Source: Bacteroidales bacterium
GTDB taxonomy: Bacteria > Bacteroidota > Bacteroidia > Bacteroidales > UBA932
Length of the DNA stretch: 64,000 nt
NCBI GenBank assembly: GCA_017630215.1
Contig: JAGBVR010000008.1
Span: 32,629-96,628 of the forward strand
Reading direction: 5' to 3'
The notes beneath the pieces were generated by a model. It searched no databases, was not told the origin of the DNA, and was given only the letters and a program-made list of their open reading frames with translations. Position 1 is the stretch's first letter; every line of letters begins with the position of its first letter. Positions 16,379-25,860 of this stretch are shown here, piece by piece. The translations under genes were made by a program, and so were the position numbers.

Positions 16379-16870
16379 ATGTACATAGGACTGATATCGG
16401 ACACACACGGAGTATTTGATGCTCGGTTCAAGGAATTTCTCGCGCCCGTCGATCAGATCTGGCACGCTGGGGATTTTGGCGGGGGAATGGATCTTGCTGA
16501 AGAGATTGCCCGTTTCAAGCCATTGACAGGAGTGGCGGGCAATTGTGACAATCATGATCTCCGCTTCATTCACCCGCTCCATCGTTTCTTCGAGTGTGAG
16601 GGTATGAAGATTCTGATGACCCATATAGGCGGCTATCCTGGAAGATATGATGCCCGCGCATTGAAACTGATCAATGAATACCGGCCGGATATCTTTGTCT
16701 GCGGGCATTCTCATATATTGAAGGTCGTGCGTGATCCTAAAAGAAACATGTTGGTAATCAATCCCGGAGCAGCTGGAATACAAGGCTTTCATATTGTAAG
16801 GACAGCCCTCAGGTTTCATATTGATAACGGTAACATCCATGATATGGAGGTTTTTGAACTGGACCGTTAG
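16379..16870 (+). CDS. YfcE/MJ0936-type metallophosphoesterase
   Basis: A 163-aa calcineurin-like phosphoesterase. The metal-binding motifs are in order: GLISDTHG (DxH), IWHAGDFG (GDxx), GVAGNCDNHD (GNCD/H), MTHIGGYP and CGHSHI (GHTH-type). This is the standard single-domain length for the family, which hydrolyses phosphodiesters such as bis-pNPP in vitro; the natural substrate is unknown. It is monocistronic from its own -7 element. Confidence 0.93.
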   Translation: MYIGLISDTHGVFDARFKEFLAPVDQIWHAGDFGGGMDLAEEIARFKPLTGVAGNCDNHDLRFIHPLHRFFECEGMKILMTHIGGYPGRYDARALKLINEYRPDIFVCGHSHILKVVRDPKRNMLVINPGAAGIQGFHIVRTALRFHIDNGNIHDMEVFELDR

Positions 16871-16889
16871 GACTACGATGGTCTGTAAA

Positions 16890-16921
16890 TTTGTAAGTTT
16901 CAAATCTAAATATTATATTTG
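16890..16921 (+). promoter_or_regulatory. consensus promoter of the Cys-rich lipoprotein gene
   Basis: TTTG (16890-16893), 20 nt, then TATATTTG (16914-16921). The good match suggests strong expression. It excludes the upstream TTG as start and favours the ATG at 16961. Confidence 0.75.
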
Positions 16922-16960
16922 TCAGCTACAGATATGTTTAACCAATTAAATTTTAAGAAT

Positions 16961-17335
16961 ATGAAGAATGTATTTATGTCATTGGCAGTAGTGGCTGCAA
17001 TGTTCGCTGCTGCATCTTGCGCTTGCAACAATAATCAGAAGGCTGCAGAGTGCGCAGCTACAGAGTGTTCGGACTGTGCTGACTGCGCTGGCTGTGACAA
17101 AGCTGCTCAGACATGCGAGGCATCTTGTGATGCTGCTTGCGACAAGGCATGCGATCAGAAGTGCGACAAGGCTTGCGATAAGAAGTGTGACAAAGCATGC
17201 GACCAGAAGTGTGACAAGCACTGCGAAAAGTCTTGCGACAAGGCATGTGACAAAGCTTGCGAGAAAGAATGCCACAAGGATAAGGCTTGTCACAAGTGTG
17301 ACAGCACAAATGTTGACTGCAAGAAGGCAGAGTAA
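16961..17335 (+). CDS. cysteine-periodic (C-x3) lipoprotein, putative metal binder
   Basis: A 124-aa protein that starts as a lipoprotein (MKNVFMSLAVVAAMFAAASC, lipobox AAASC). The mature part contains about 24 cysteines. From about residue 58 to 110 cysteine recurs at strictly every fourth position, usually as CDKA or CDQK, so the DNA is an imperfect 12-bp tandem repeat. In a helix such spacing would line the thiols along one face. Together with abundant Asp and Lys it suggests binding of soft metals or a redox role at the envelope. No catalytic domain is visible. It is transcribed alone from a consensus promoter and ends at a strong terminator. The function is inferred from composition only. 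Confidence 0.75.
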   Translation: MKNVFMSLAVVAAMFAAASCACNNNQKAAECAATECSDCADCAGCDKAAQTCEASCDAACDKACDQKCDKACDKKCDKACDQKCDKHCEKSCDKACDKACEKECHKDKACHKCDSTNVDCKKAE

Positions 17336-17359
17336 TCGAATAAGACAATTTTTATCGAC

Positions 17360-17395
17360 AAAATATTGCTTCCTCACCGAAGCAATATTTTTTTT
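17360..17395 (+). terminator. intrinsic terminator
   Basis: Perfect 13-bp stem (AAAATATTGCTTC / GAAGCAATATTTT), 6-nt loop, followed by a run of eight T. It terminates the Cys-rich lipoprotein transcript. Confidence 0.9.
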
Positions 17396-17466
17396 CTGCC
17401 ATGCCATCATCTTGAATTTCTTCAGTCATTCAGAAGAACGGCAGTGACGTTAGAATCTTTTTTAAC

Positions 17467-17474
17467 TATATTTG
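17467..17474 (+). promoter_or_regulatory. -7 element for radA
   Basis: TATATTTG 16 nt upstream of the radA ATG; the -33 box is not recognisable. Confidence 0.5.
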
Positions 17475-17490
17475 CCCAAAAGAAACCGAT

Positions 17491-18873
17491 ATGGCGACAA
17501 TAAAGACAAAGACAGTATGGTTCTGCAAGGCATGCGGAAATGAATCTTCTAAGTGGATGGGCAGATGTCCTGCATGCGGGGAGTGGAATACAATGGTGGA
17601 GGAAACGGTGGCCACGGGAAAGAAGGCATCTTCAGTATCTGTCACAGTTCCGGGCTCGGGACATAAGCCGATGCCTCTTTCAGATATTGACTCATCGGTG
17701 GAGAATCGTATTTCTTTGAATAATGGTGAGGTGGACAGGATTCTAGGAGGAGGAATGGTGGAGGGATCGCTGGTACTGATCGGTGGTGAACCCGGCATTG
17801 GTAAATCTACCCTTTCACTTCAGATACCTCTTCATTGCCCTCATCTGAAAACTCTTTATGTTACCGGTGAGGAAAGTGCCAGACAGGTGAAGCTCAGGGC
17901 GGCGCGCATAGGCGGAGATTATTCCAACTGTCTTATTTACAGTGAGACACTTATGGAGAATATCATTGCCGAGGCCCGTAAGATAATGCCGGATCTGATG
18001 GTAGTCGACTCTGTCCAGACAATGTTTTCCCAGAATGTTGAGTCATCGCCAGGCTCGGTAACTCAGATAAAGGAAACCACTGCGATGCTTCTTCGTTTTG
18101 CCAAGGAAACAGGAGTTCCGGTGATTCTGATCGGACATATTACCAAGGAGGGCAGCATAGCAGGTCCGAAGATTTTGGAACATATTGTCGATGTGGTACT
18201 TCAGTTTGAAGGAGACAATCGTGGTACATACAGACTTTTGCGGAGCATCAAGAACCGTTTCGGATCCACTTCCGAACTTGCCGTGTTCGAGATGACCGGC
18301 AAAGGGCTCAGAGAAGTAAGCAATCCTTCAGAGATGCTGATTCCGATGCATGAAGAGGGCTTGAGCGGAGTCGCAGTAAGTGCAATGCTGGATGGAACAA
18401 GGCCGTTCCTTATTGAAGTTCAGTCACTTGTAAGTTCGGCGGCTTACGGAACTCCTCAGAGAAGTGCTACCGGGTTCGATGTGAGAAGATTGAACATGCT
18501 CTTGGCCGTATTGGAAAAAAGGGCTGGATTCAAACTTGGAGTGAAGGATGTCTTTCTTAATATGGCGGGAGGTCTCAAGGTCAGTGATCCAGCCTGCGAT
18601 CTTGCGGTGATTTCCGCTGTTCTTTCATCCAATTTCGACTTTGCCATCCCTGCAGATGTGTGCTTTGCCGGAGAAGTTGGCCTCAGTGGTGAAATCCGTC
18701 CTGTCGCACAGACTGACAGGCGGATAATTGAAGCGGCCCGTCTTGGATTCAAGCGTATTTTCGTCTCATCATTCAGCAGCCTTGAGGGCCTGTCTGAGCA
18801 GGGAATCAAAGGTATCGAAGTCGTGAAAGTGTCAGATGTCCCTTCGCTTTGCAGATCGCTTTTCAAGGCTTAA
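17491..18873 (+). CDS. radA: DNA repair protein RadA
   Basis: A 460-aa RadA/Sms, the usual length. An N-terminal C4 zinc finger (CKAC at 12-15, CPAC at 26-29) is followed by a RecA-like ATPase with Walker A GGEPGIGKST (about 97-106), Walker B LMVVDSVQTM, and the RadA-specific KNRFGS (about 254-259). A C-terminal Lon-protease-like domain without the catalytic Ser-Lys pair closes the protein (FLNMAGGLKVSDPA, GEVGLSGEIRPV). It is a helicase that promotes branch migration in recombination intermediates. It is followed by a 56-bp gap before the next gene. Confidence 0.97.
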   Translation: MATIKTKTVWFCKACGNESSKWMGRCPACGEWNTMVEETVATGKKASSVSVTVPGSGHKPMPLSDIDSSVENRISLNNGEVDRILGGGMVEGSLVLIGGEPGIGKSTLSLQIPLHCPHLKTLYVTGEESARQVKLRAARIGGDYSNCLIYSETLMENIIAEARKIMPDLMVVDSVQTMFSQNVESSPGSVTQIKETTAMLLRFAKETGVPVILIGHITKEGSIAGPKILEHIVDVVLQFEGDNRGTYRLLRSIKNRFGSTSELAVFEMTGKGLREVSNPSEMLIPMHEEGLSGVAVSAMLDGTRPFLIEVQSLVSSAAYGTPQRSATGFDVRRLNMLLAVLEKRAGFKLGVKDVFLNMAGGLKVSDPACDLAVISAVLSSNFDFAIPADVCFAGEVGLSGEIRPVAQTDRRIIEAARLGFKRIFVSSFSSLEGLSEQGIKGIEVVKVSDVPSLCRSLFKA

Positions 18874-18929
18874 AGTATTGCTATCCTCGGATATTATTGC
18901 GTTATTTGCAATACTTTTAAGCAATCACT

Positions 18930-21900
18930 ATGAAATCTAATCTATTCCATCGGGTAACGATATCTTCCGTTGCCCTCATCTTCATTTTTTCTACTCTTTC
19001 CTGCGTGCAGGAAAAGTATGAAATTTCGGAAGAAAACCTTAATCTTGAGGTGACAGTGTTCCAGGAAGGCGTGCAGATTCCTCTTGGAAATACAGAACAA
19101 TTAAAAATCAAGGATCTCCTTGAAAACTTCGGAACTGATGAATCGGATGACTATCTGGAGTATCTGAAAACTATCGGTGCGGATGGAGTTTATGCCCTCG
19201 GTATGTCTGAGACATTGGACCTTTCAGAGTCGCTGGAAGAACTGAAAGATATTCAGAATCAGATAAATATCGAAGGGGTATCCATCAATGAAGACATTTC
19301 TTTCAGCCTTGCCAGCGTGGATGTTTCCGACTTCAAGATTCCTGGTCAGGAATACAATATGGACTATGACCTCGGCAGTATGGTCGGAGACCTTGATGTC
19401 CGGGTTCCGGCATTGACTCCCCTTAAGATGGAAGTCAAGGCTGGCCTTGATGAATATGTGCCGGCATTGGATGACTTCGAATTCGGTCTGGATAAGGAAC
19501 CGTTTGAACTCCATATGGAGCTGGGCCAGCTGAGTGGAGCAGATAAGCTTCCGCCTGGTTTCGCGACATTGGTCGGAGAGGCGGCTTACAAGTCACCGAT
19601 TGCAATCGATCCAGCGTCAGGAATGGAATATAAGAATCCGTTGACAGGTGCTCCGCTTCTGTCACTTCCTCCGATGCTCGTGGAGATGGAGACTGAGCCG
19701 TACACAATCGAAATGGCAATGGACCTTCCGGAAGGAATTTCTTCGGTTGACAATATTGTCTTGAAGGACGGTGCGACAATAACAGTCAATATAGCTGTGG
19801 AAAATTCTCTCTTCACTGGTGGTCATATACTTCCGCATATTGACTTCGATGTTCATGAAATTTTCCATCTGACAGATGCCGAAAATGCCGGACATACTCC
19901 ATTGACTATGGATCATATTGTCGATGATTTCGATCTCAATGCGACCGGTGCCAATATCAGCAAGTCATATAAGGTGAAGTCCATTGCTGTCTCAAAAGAT
20001 GATGTAAAAGACGGGAAACTCCTGATTCATAGAAATATAACTCTCTCGGATGAGACCCGATTGAATTACTCTGGTCTTACCACCACCCTTGAAAAACTGG
20101 TGGAGTCGGCAGGGCATCCTATGCATATCAGCATGTCATTGACTTTCGAGGATTTTGAAATCGATTATGTGGAACTCACTGTTGATCAGGATGAACCAAT
20201 GACGGTAGAGGCTGCACAGACTATCCCTCTCGAGATGAATCTGACTCTCCCGCAGGATGTGATCGAGAAGATCGGATATGCAAAACTTGCAAAGACTCTC
20301 CCTGTGTCAGGACAAAAGAAGGGTAATGTTCATCTGAGTATCTCGACATCCAATATCCGCGAGTACATGCGCCTTGGTCTGGAAACTCTTGAAATCTCCT
20401 TCCCATCGGAACTTGTAGTGGAAGGTGCTTCAAACGGCAAGCTTTCATACAAGGTCGCTGACCTGGCTGACGGTCTGGACGAGTATATCAATATCACTGA
20501 AATCCGACTTCCTGAGCCGAAGAACGGCCAGATTCTCATTGATAAGGAAATCTCAGTGACAGCAAAGGCGAATGTTTCTGTCAATGGATCTGTAAATAGC
20601 TCGGAACTCGCTGCAGCTGAGGATCTTGTGATAGAGGTGAATGTCGAAAGCGATCTGCAGTTTGATGATTATGAGGTAGTAATCAAAGGCTTTGATCACG
20701 AGGTCTCTCAGTCATACGCAATCGAGGAAAAGCTCCCGGATGCAATGAGTGATTTCAAGGGTAATATCACAGTTTATCCTGAAGGTTCACCTGTAATCAG
20801 GATATCTATTGAGCGTCCTCAGATCAATATCCCTATAGTAGCAGGAAAGGGTGGAATGAACATCCTCTTCCCTGAACTTTTGAAATTTGATGCTGAAGAT
20901 CTTGCTGCATTCGGAAACAGATTTGATGGAGTCCGTACACTGACATTTGCAGAAGGGGAGGAAGTACCTTCTGAAATTATTCTGGGTATTGACCGTATTG
21001 TGGTTTCACCAGTTACCCGCGAGGACGGAATCTATGTAGCCGGAGATTTCGAAGTGAGCGGCAATATCGGTGTCAAGGCGGGACAGAAGGTCTATAAGGC
21101 TGATGTGGATGTGCTTGCCGGTGACAATCCGGATGCGAAGAAGGTCAATATAATTGTGGAAATTCCTGATCTTGCTCCTAGCAATGTGGCGGTGGATTCA
21201 TATACTGCGCAGGTCGAGGAGGCGTTCGAATTCGACATTCTTTCCGCCGGTGATGTTCCGGAAATGATTGTGTCGATTGGCGAGGTGGAACTCAATGATG
21301 TATATATTGACTTAGGTATAGATGCTTCTGGTCTTATAGAAAAACTCGGAGGTGCCGCTCTAAGCTTCAATTTTGATGTAAGTATTCCTGATTTCATCCT
21401 TATTGAGGGGGTTCCGACTGTCCAGGACAAGGAGAACAATGCGATTGTAATTTCGTTGACAGCAGAGGCGGATGCAGACGGACAGATCAATATCGACAGA
21501 ATAAAGGTCAAGGGAATAGATCTCTCTGGAGTAGACCTCAGAAAGGATCTCAAGGGTAGGATAGCAGTCTCTGGTTCTGCTACAATTGCTGATGCAAATA
21601 TTGATATTGATGATCTTCTCAACAGTGATGAGATTGCTTTGGGATTGACCGGTGGTATTGCGGGAGCTGGTGAAAACGGTGCTCTTGCTATCTCCAAGGC
21701 TTCTGCCCAGGTCGACTACAAGCTGGATCCTGTCAATGAATCAGTGGATCTGAGCTCTGTAAGAGAGGCTCTGAACATAGAAGGTCTTTCTTATAATCTG
21801 GCTTTGAGCCATGTGCACCTGGCTCTTGATCTGAAGACCAATCTCGGTATTTCCGCCGATGCAGATCTTGCGATAACTCCATATTACGAAGGTACTCCTG

Positions 21901-22604
21901 CCGAGCCTGTCATCTGTCAGCTGGCAATCGATGCTCCTGAAAATGAGGGAGAGATCAAGCATACGAAATATTGGCTCGGTGCTAAGGCCGAGTGTACGCC
22001 AGAGGGATATGAGTTCAAGGAAATTCCTATTTTGGATCTGCTTGAGAATATTCCGGACAGCCTCCAGATAAGCATTACGGCAGCTACGGATAAGGATGAG
22101 GTCTGCGTTCTGGATACTAAGACAGACTATATCCTTGCGGTGGATTATTCATTTGAAATTCCGCTTCAGTTCGAAGAAGATTTCAACATTGAATTCTCAT
22201 ACACTATTGAAGACCTCCCTGAGGTTATAGGCCAGATTTTCCAGTACGGAAGTCTTGCCCTTACTGGTGAGATTGTCAGCGGCCTTCCATTGAACCTTGA
22301 CATGACTGCCGAGCTTCTCGATCCGACAGGAAAGATTGTTCCTCTTCAGGATGAAGCTGGAAAATTCAGTATCAAGGCATGTGAAGGAATCGGCAAACCG
22401 TCAACCACTCCTTTGAATCTTCTTTTCGGAAAGAAAAAAGGTACTCCGGAATCTGAAATCTCAGCTGTCAGACTTAATTTCAAAGCTAGTGCGGTCAATG
22501 TTCCGATCACCGAGGATTCATTCCTTCAGCTCAGTCTTCAGGCACTTGTTCCTGAGGGAGTGACTGTCGATCTGAATGACCTTATGGGAAACGAAGAAAA
22601 ATAA
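18930..22604 (+). CDS. giant beta-rich lipoprotein of unknown function, partner of DUF5723 protein
   Basis: A 1224-aa exported lipoprotein: signal peptide with lipobox TLSC (Cys25). The mature chain is acidic and strongly beta-strand patterned, with many repeats of the type 'xxhxhxhxxP' such as IEVNVESDLQFDDYE, ISIERPQINIPIV and VDVLAGDNPD. No enzymatic motif is visible. The downstream gene, 12 nt away, encodes a DUF5723 barrel-like protein, so the two are probably an outer-membrane pair. The low sequence complexity of the strands suggests a repeated fold from about residue 300 to 1200. It could be a surface scaffold or adhesin. I do not recognise a named family for it. Confidence 0.7.
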   Translation: MKSNLFHRVTISSVALIFIFSTLSCVQEKYEISEENLNLEVTVFQEGVQIPLGNTEQLKIKDLLENFGTDESDDYLEYLKTIGADGVYALGMSETLDLSESLEELKDIQNQINIEGVSINEDISFSLASVDVSDFKIPGQEYNMDYDLGSMVGDLDVRVPALTPLKMEVKAGLDEYVPALDDFEFGLDKEPFELHMELGQLSGADKLPPGFATLVGEAAYKSPIAIDPASGMEYKNPLTGAPLLSLPPMLVEMETEPYTIEMAMDLPEGISSVDNIVLKDGATITVNIAVENSLFTGGHILPHIDFDVHEIFHLTDAENAGHTPLTMDHIVDDFDLNATGANISKSYKVKSIAVSKDDVKDGKLLIHRNITLSDETRLNYSGLTTTLEKLVESAGHPMHISMSLTFEDFEIDYVELTVDQDEPMTVEAAQTIPLEMNLTLPQDVIEKIGYAKLAKTLPVSGQKKGNVHLSISTSNIREYMRLGLETLEISFPSELVVEGASNGKLSYKVADLADGLDEYINITEIRLPEPKNGQILIDKEISVTAKANVSVNGSVNSSELAAAEDLVIEVNVESDLQFDDYEVVIKGFDHEVSQSYAIEEKLPDAMSDFKGNITVYPEGSPVIRISIERPQINIPIVAGKGGMNILFPELLKFDAEDLAAFGNRFDGVRTLTFAEGEEVPSEIILGIDRIVVSPVTREDGIYVAGDFEVSGNIGVKAGQKVYKADVDVLAGDNPDAKKVNIIVEIPDLAPSNVAVDSYTAQVEEAFEFDILSAGDVPEMIVSIGEVELNDVYIDLGIDASGLIEKLGGAALSFNFDVSIPDFILIEGVPTVQDKENNAIVISLTAEADADGQINIDRIKVKGIDLSGVDLRKDLKGRIAVSGSATIADANIDIDDLLNSDEIALGLTGGIAGAGENGALAISKASAQVDYKLDPVNESVDLSSVREALNIEGLSYNLALSHVHLALDLKTNLGISADADLAITPYYEGTPAEPVICQLAIDAPENEGEIKHTKYWLGAKAECTPEGYEFKEIPILDLLENIPDSLQISITAATDKDEVCVLDTKTDYILAVDYSFEIPLQFEEDFNIEFSYTIEDLPEVIGQIFQYGSLALTGEIVSGLPLNLDMTAELLDPTGKIVPLQDEAGKFSIKACEGIGKPSTTPLNLLFGKKKGTPESEISAVRLNFKASAVNVPITEDSFLQLSLQALVPEGVTVDLNDLMGNEEK

Positions 22605-22616
22605 GGAGGAAAAACA

Positions 22617-24080
22617 ATGAAAACACATAAACTGATCATAATTGCAGCCGTACTTCTTATGCCCCTTATGGCTGGAGCACAGGCGCTGAAAGGAAGTTAT
22701 TTCATTGATAACTCCCTCAATAGAAACAAGATGAACCCCGCTTTCGCTCCGCGGTCGAACTATTTCCAGATGCCTGCACTGGGTAACCTCTCAGTCGGCG
22801 TCATGAGTAATATGGACGTTCCGACCTTCCTTTATCCGATGAACGGGGAGCTTGTGACATTTCTTAACAGTCAGGTGTCCATGAAGCAGTTCGAGAGTGC
22901 CCTTCCGAAGCATCCTCATTTCGATGCCGAGGCATCTGCCAATCTTATCAATTTCGGTTTTTATACCAAACAGAAGTCTTTCTGGACATTTGACCTGGGA
23001 ATCAGAACCGGAATGGATACAGACCTTCCTGCCGACCTTTTCCTTTTCCTCAAGAAGGGAACAGGTACATCGGGACAGAGTTATAATATTGCCAATGTCA
23101 ATGCGTATGCCACAGCTTCAGTCCAGGCGGCTTTGGGCTACTCTCGTGACATTTTCGAGGGCCTCCGCGTGGGTGCAAAGGTACGTGTAATCGCTCCAGT
23201 AGCTTATGCAGCCATGAATCTTGAAAATGTGCGTCTGACTACTGGCCGTGATAAATGGACTGTGGAGACCGAGGGATATGTTCACGCAGCCCTTCAGGGA
23301 TTGGAAGTGAACCAGCCGGAAGGTGAAGTGATGCCGGAAATAGAATTTGATCTTAACCGTATGCTCCAGAACAAGGCCCTTGCCGGATTCGGCTTTTCTG
23401 TTGACCTTGGCGCTGAATATGTTCTGGATCTTCCCGGAGAACTTTTCGATGGAATTTCAGTTTCAGCTGCCATCACAGATCTTGGAACCGTACGTTATAA
23501 AAAGGAGGCTGTCCATTCTTACTCTACACAGGGTTCTATTGACTGGGTTGGCTTCCAGAATGTAGGAGTCGATGATCTGGAGAATTTAGATGCTGCTATC
23601 GATGATTTCGTAGAGAAGGCGGAAGGACTTGTCAATCTTAAGGAAGAAAAGTCTTCCTCTCTGTCTCGTTCTACCATGCCTAACGTCTATCTCGGTGTGG
23701 AGGTTCCTTTCCTTTATAAGAAGATGAGTGCAGGTCTGCTTTATTCGGGCCGTTTCAGTCACAGCTATTACCGCAATGAACTTACTGCGTCCCTGAATAT
23801 CACTCCGACCCGCTGGTTTGCTCTCGGCTTGAACTATTCGTTCCTGAATACAGCCAAGACTATGGGAGCAATTCTCGAGCTGACTCCGAAAGCCGGCGTC
23901 AATTTCTTCCTTGGATTCGACTATCTTCCACTGGCATATGCTTCGGCTCCGATGATTTCTGAGGAAATTCCTGATTTCCTTGCCAAGAAGGGCTTTACCG
24001 GATGTCCTGTTCCGCTCTCTTGGAGAATGAATCTCCATATGGGACTTTCATTCGCCCTGGGTTCAAAGTACGGAAGGTAA
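22617..24080 (+). CDS. DUF5723 family outer-membrane protein
   Basis: A 487-aa protein with a signal peptide (LLMPLMAGAQA). The N-terminus after cleavage, GSYFIDNSLNRNKMNPAFAP, is characteristic of DUF5723. Alternating hydrophobic strands, many aromatic girdle positions and repeated Gly-Leu-x-Tyr segments (MSAGLLYSGRFSHSYYRNEL, ALGLNYSF) predict an outer-membrane beta-barrel. The function is unknown. An AAGGAGG at 22603-22609, 7 nt before the ATG, is an unusually good Shine-Dalgarno for this phylum and probably ensures translation after the giant lipoprotein. Confidence 0.8.
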   Translation: MKTHKLIIIAAVLLMPLMAGAQALKGSYFIDNSLNRNKMNPAFAPRSNYFQMPALGNLSVGVMSNMDVPTFLYPMNGELVTFLNSQVSMKQFESALPKHPHFDAEASANLINFGFYTKQKSFWTFDLGIRTGMDTDLPADLFLFLKKGTGTSGQSYNIANVNAYATASVQAALGYSRDIFEGLRVGAKVRVIAPVAYAAMNLENVRLTTGRDKWTVETEGYVHAALQGLEVNQPEGEVMPEIEFDLNRMLQNKALAGFGFSVDLGAEYVLDLPGELFDGISVSAAITDLGTVRYKKEAVHSYSTQGSIDWVGFQNVGVDDLENLDAAIDDFVEKAEGLVNLKEEKSSSLSRSTMPNVYLGVEVPFLYKKMSAGLLYSGRFSHSYYRNELTASLNITPTRWFALGLNYSFLNTAKTMGAILELTPKAGVNFFLGFDYLPLAYASAPMISEEIPDFLAKKGFTGCPVPLSWRMNLHMGLSFALGSKYGR

Positions 24081-24102
24081 TTCGGTGCTGCGTAAATTAA
24101 AG

Positions 24103-24150
24103 CAAAACTCGCTCAAAACGGCCGTTTGCAGGTGTTTTGAGCGAGTTTTG
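24103..24150. terminator. bidirectional terminator hairpin
   Basis: Perfect 17-bp stem (arms 24103-24119 and 24134-24150, outer CAAAAC/GTTTTG) between the convergent DUF5723 and dacB genes. The core GCTCAAAAC...GTTTTGAGC resembles the repeats near 27.1 and 47.9 kb. Confidence 0.75.
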
Positions 24151-24165
24151 TCTATTTGTCGCGCC

Positions 24166-25644
24166 TCAGAACTGATGTTCTGCTATGGAAGCCATGATCT
24201 TATCCATGAGCTGACGGACTTTCCAAGCCGGCGCCGTGCAGTTGTTTATCATAAGCGAGAATACGATTGTCTCATCTTTGCTGCCCTCTTTCGGGATGAT
24301 ATACCCGCTGTAGCACCTCACTCCCTCCATCGAGCCGCTCTTGACCTTGATCCTGGATTTTATTTCTTCCGGACTGTTCTTCATATTGGCAGAAAGAGTT
24401 CCGTTTGAGCCCGGTGACGGCAGGCTGTGCATGTAATCATCGAAGTGTGGTGATGCCGTCATTGCTGTAAGAAAGCGGCAGAAAAAGTCAGGAGAAATAT
24501 AATTCTTTCTCGAAAGACCGCTTCCGTCCGCCATCTTGATTCCGTACGAAGTGTCCAGACCAAGCTCCTTCAGAATGGTGTTCATCGCTACATAGGTTGA
24601 GTCGTAGCATGCGCTTCCTGTGAGGCTCTTGCCCAAGGTTTTGACAAGGGTCTCCGCATAGAGATTGTTGCTCTGGTGATTGGTCTCGAAGATGATGCGC
24701 TTCAGGGATGGGGAGAGAGTCGTCCCGAGGATTGTCAGCTCTTCCACTGTAGTTTCATGGATCCCTGTGCAGAGTCTGAAATCGGCTGCTCCGCCTGTGC
24801 TTATGCCTTTGCTTCTGAGGTAGTCGGCAAAATAGTTTGCAAGAGTGTATTCCGGGAATTTGTTTGTGCAGTCAATGCGTTTTGCCGCCCTGTCTACGGC
24901 GAATGTGCCCCTGATTTCAGCTACAGGAGAAAGGTCGCTTGCATACATGTAAAGCTGGTCTCCCGTGCCTGCTGTTCCTGTGGTACAATTGTACCTGAAC
25001 TCCATCCATGGTGCTTCTGGGAATGATGGTGCGATATTGACCGGATCGCCTGCTTCTTTTCCGGCACTGGCCCTGAATGACTGCATGTTTTCGTAGAACA
25101 TAAGACCGGTGGGACCTGAACCATAATAAGTTCCGATGTCGCTCCACTGCCAGCTTGGGTGCTCTGGCATGCCGTCGAAATACCTGCCGTCGCCGATGAC
25201 TTTACCCTCGATCCGCTTGATTCCTGCATCGTGGATGAACTTTTCCCATTGTGCGAAAAGCTGAGCCAAAGGAGTGGCAATCGAGTCCCTGGAGCCCGTC
25301 GTGGGATCCCCGCCGCCGATGATGTAAAGGTTTCCTTTCAATACCCCTTTCTCGATCATGCCATCATGGACTATCTTTGTAATGTATTGATGGTCAGGCC
25401 CTAATCTGTGCAATGCGGTACCTGTGGAAATCAGTTTCATATTGGATGCCGGCAGAATCATATTGTCTGAGTCAATTTCTGCCAATGTCCTTCCGTCGCA
25501 TGTCCTGGCACAGATCCCGATGGTGGCTTCGGACAAGGCCGGATCGTTGAGGACTTTTTCGATGGAATGCTGGAGCGACTGGGCTCCCAGTGTATGACTG
25601 ATGATGACTCCTATGAGTATTGTGGCAATTTTATTATATTTCAT
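24166..25644 (-). CDS. dacB: D-alanyl-D-alanine carboxypeptidase/endopeptidase (PBP4 type)
   Basis: A 492-aa class C penicillin-binding protein with an N-terminal signal peptide ending about residue 20 (SHTLGAQS). The active-site triad is complete: SNMK (SxxK) in LPASNMKLIS, SNN (SxN) in ETNHQSNNLYAETL, and KSG in IKVKSGSMEGVRCYSGYI. The PBP4 insertion domains lie between SxxK and SxN, fitting the large spacing. It trims or cleaves D-Ala-mDAP cross-links in periplasmic peptidoglycan. It is monocistronic, convergent with the DUF5723 gene. Confidence 0.95.
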   Translation of the reverse strand: MKYNKIATILIGVIISHTLGAQSLQHSIEKVLNDPALSEATIGICARTCDGRTLAEIDSDNMILPASNMKLISTGTALHRLGPDHQYITKIVHDGMIEKGVLKGNLYIIGGGDPTTGSRDSIATPLAQLFAQWEKFIHDAGIKRIEGKVIGDGRYFDGMPEHPSWQWSDIGTYYGSGPTGLMFYENMQSFRASAGKEAGDPVNIAPSFPEAPWMEFRYNCTTGTAGTGDQLYMYASDLSPVAEIRGTFAVDRAAKRIDCTNKFPEYTLANYFADYLRSKGISTGGAADFRLCTGIHETTVEELTILGTTLSPSLKRIIFETNHQSNNLYAETLVKTLGKSLTGSACYDSTYVAMNTILKELGLDTSYGIKMADGSGLSRKNYISPDFFCRFLTAMTASPHFDDYMHSLPSPGSNGTLSANMKNSPEEIKSRIKVKSGSMEGVRCYSGYIIPKEGSKDETIVFSLMINNCTAPAWKVRQLMDKIMASIAEHQF

Positions 25645-25663
25645 ACCGTAGGTGTATTTTCAG

Positions 25664-25671
25664 CAAAAATA
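25664..25671 (-). promoter_or_regulatory. -7 element for dacB
   Basis: TATTTTTG on the minus strand, 19 nt before the dacB start; matches TAnnTTTG. Confidence 0.45.
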
Positions 25672-25733
25672 ACATAAAAATCTCATCTTTTCTGAAATTG
25701 AGAATCGCCAGACTCCGCTGTCTTTAATTAAAC

Positions 25734-25764
25734 TTTCATTATCGATGTGAATTTACTACTTTTG
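25734..25764 (+). promoter_or_regulatory. promoter upstream of galE
   Basis: TTTC (25734-25737), 19 nt, then TACTTTTG (25757-25764). It implies a galE leader of about 270 nt that contains the 27-bp tandem repeats. Confidence 0.6.
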
Positions 25765-25860
25765 CCATACAAACCTATGGTATGGAAGACTATGCTGCAA
25801 ATCCAAGGTTTGCTGAAATGTAAAGGATGATTGCCGGTCATTTTGACTGATAACGACTGG

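Noticed and set aside
16919-16960. Upstream start for the Cys-rich lipoprotein
   Set aside because: That codon is a TTG overlapping the promoter -7 box, and it would spoil the lipoprotein signal.
17058-17447. Open frames on both strands across the Cys-rich gene, including a hydrophobic reverse-strand protein
   Set aside because: They arise from the 12-bp periodic sequence; promoter, lipobox and terminator all support only the + frame.
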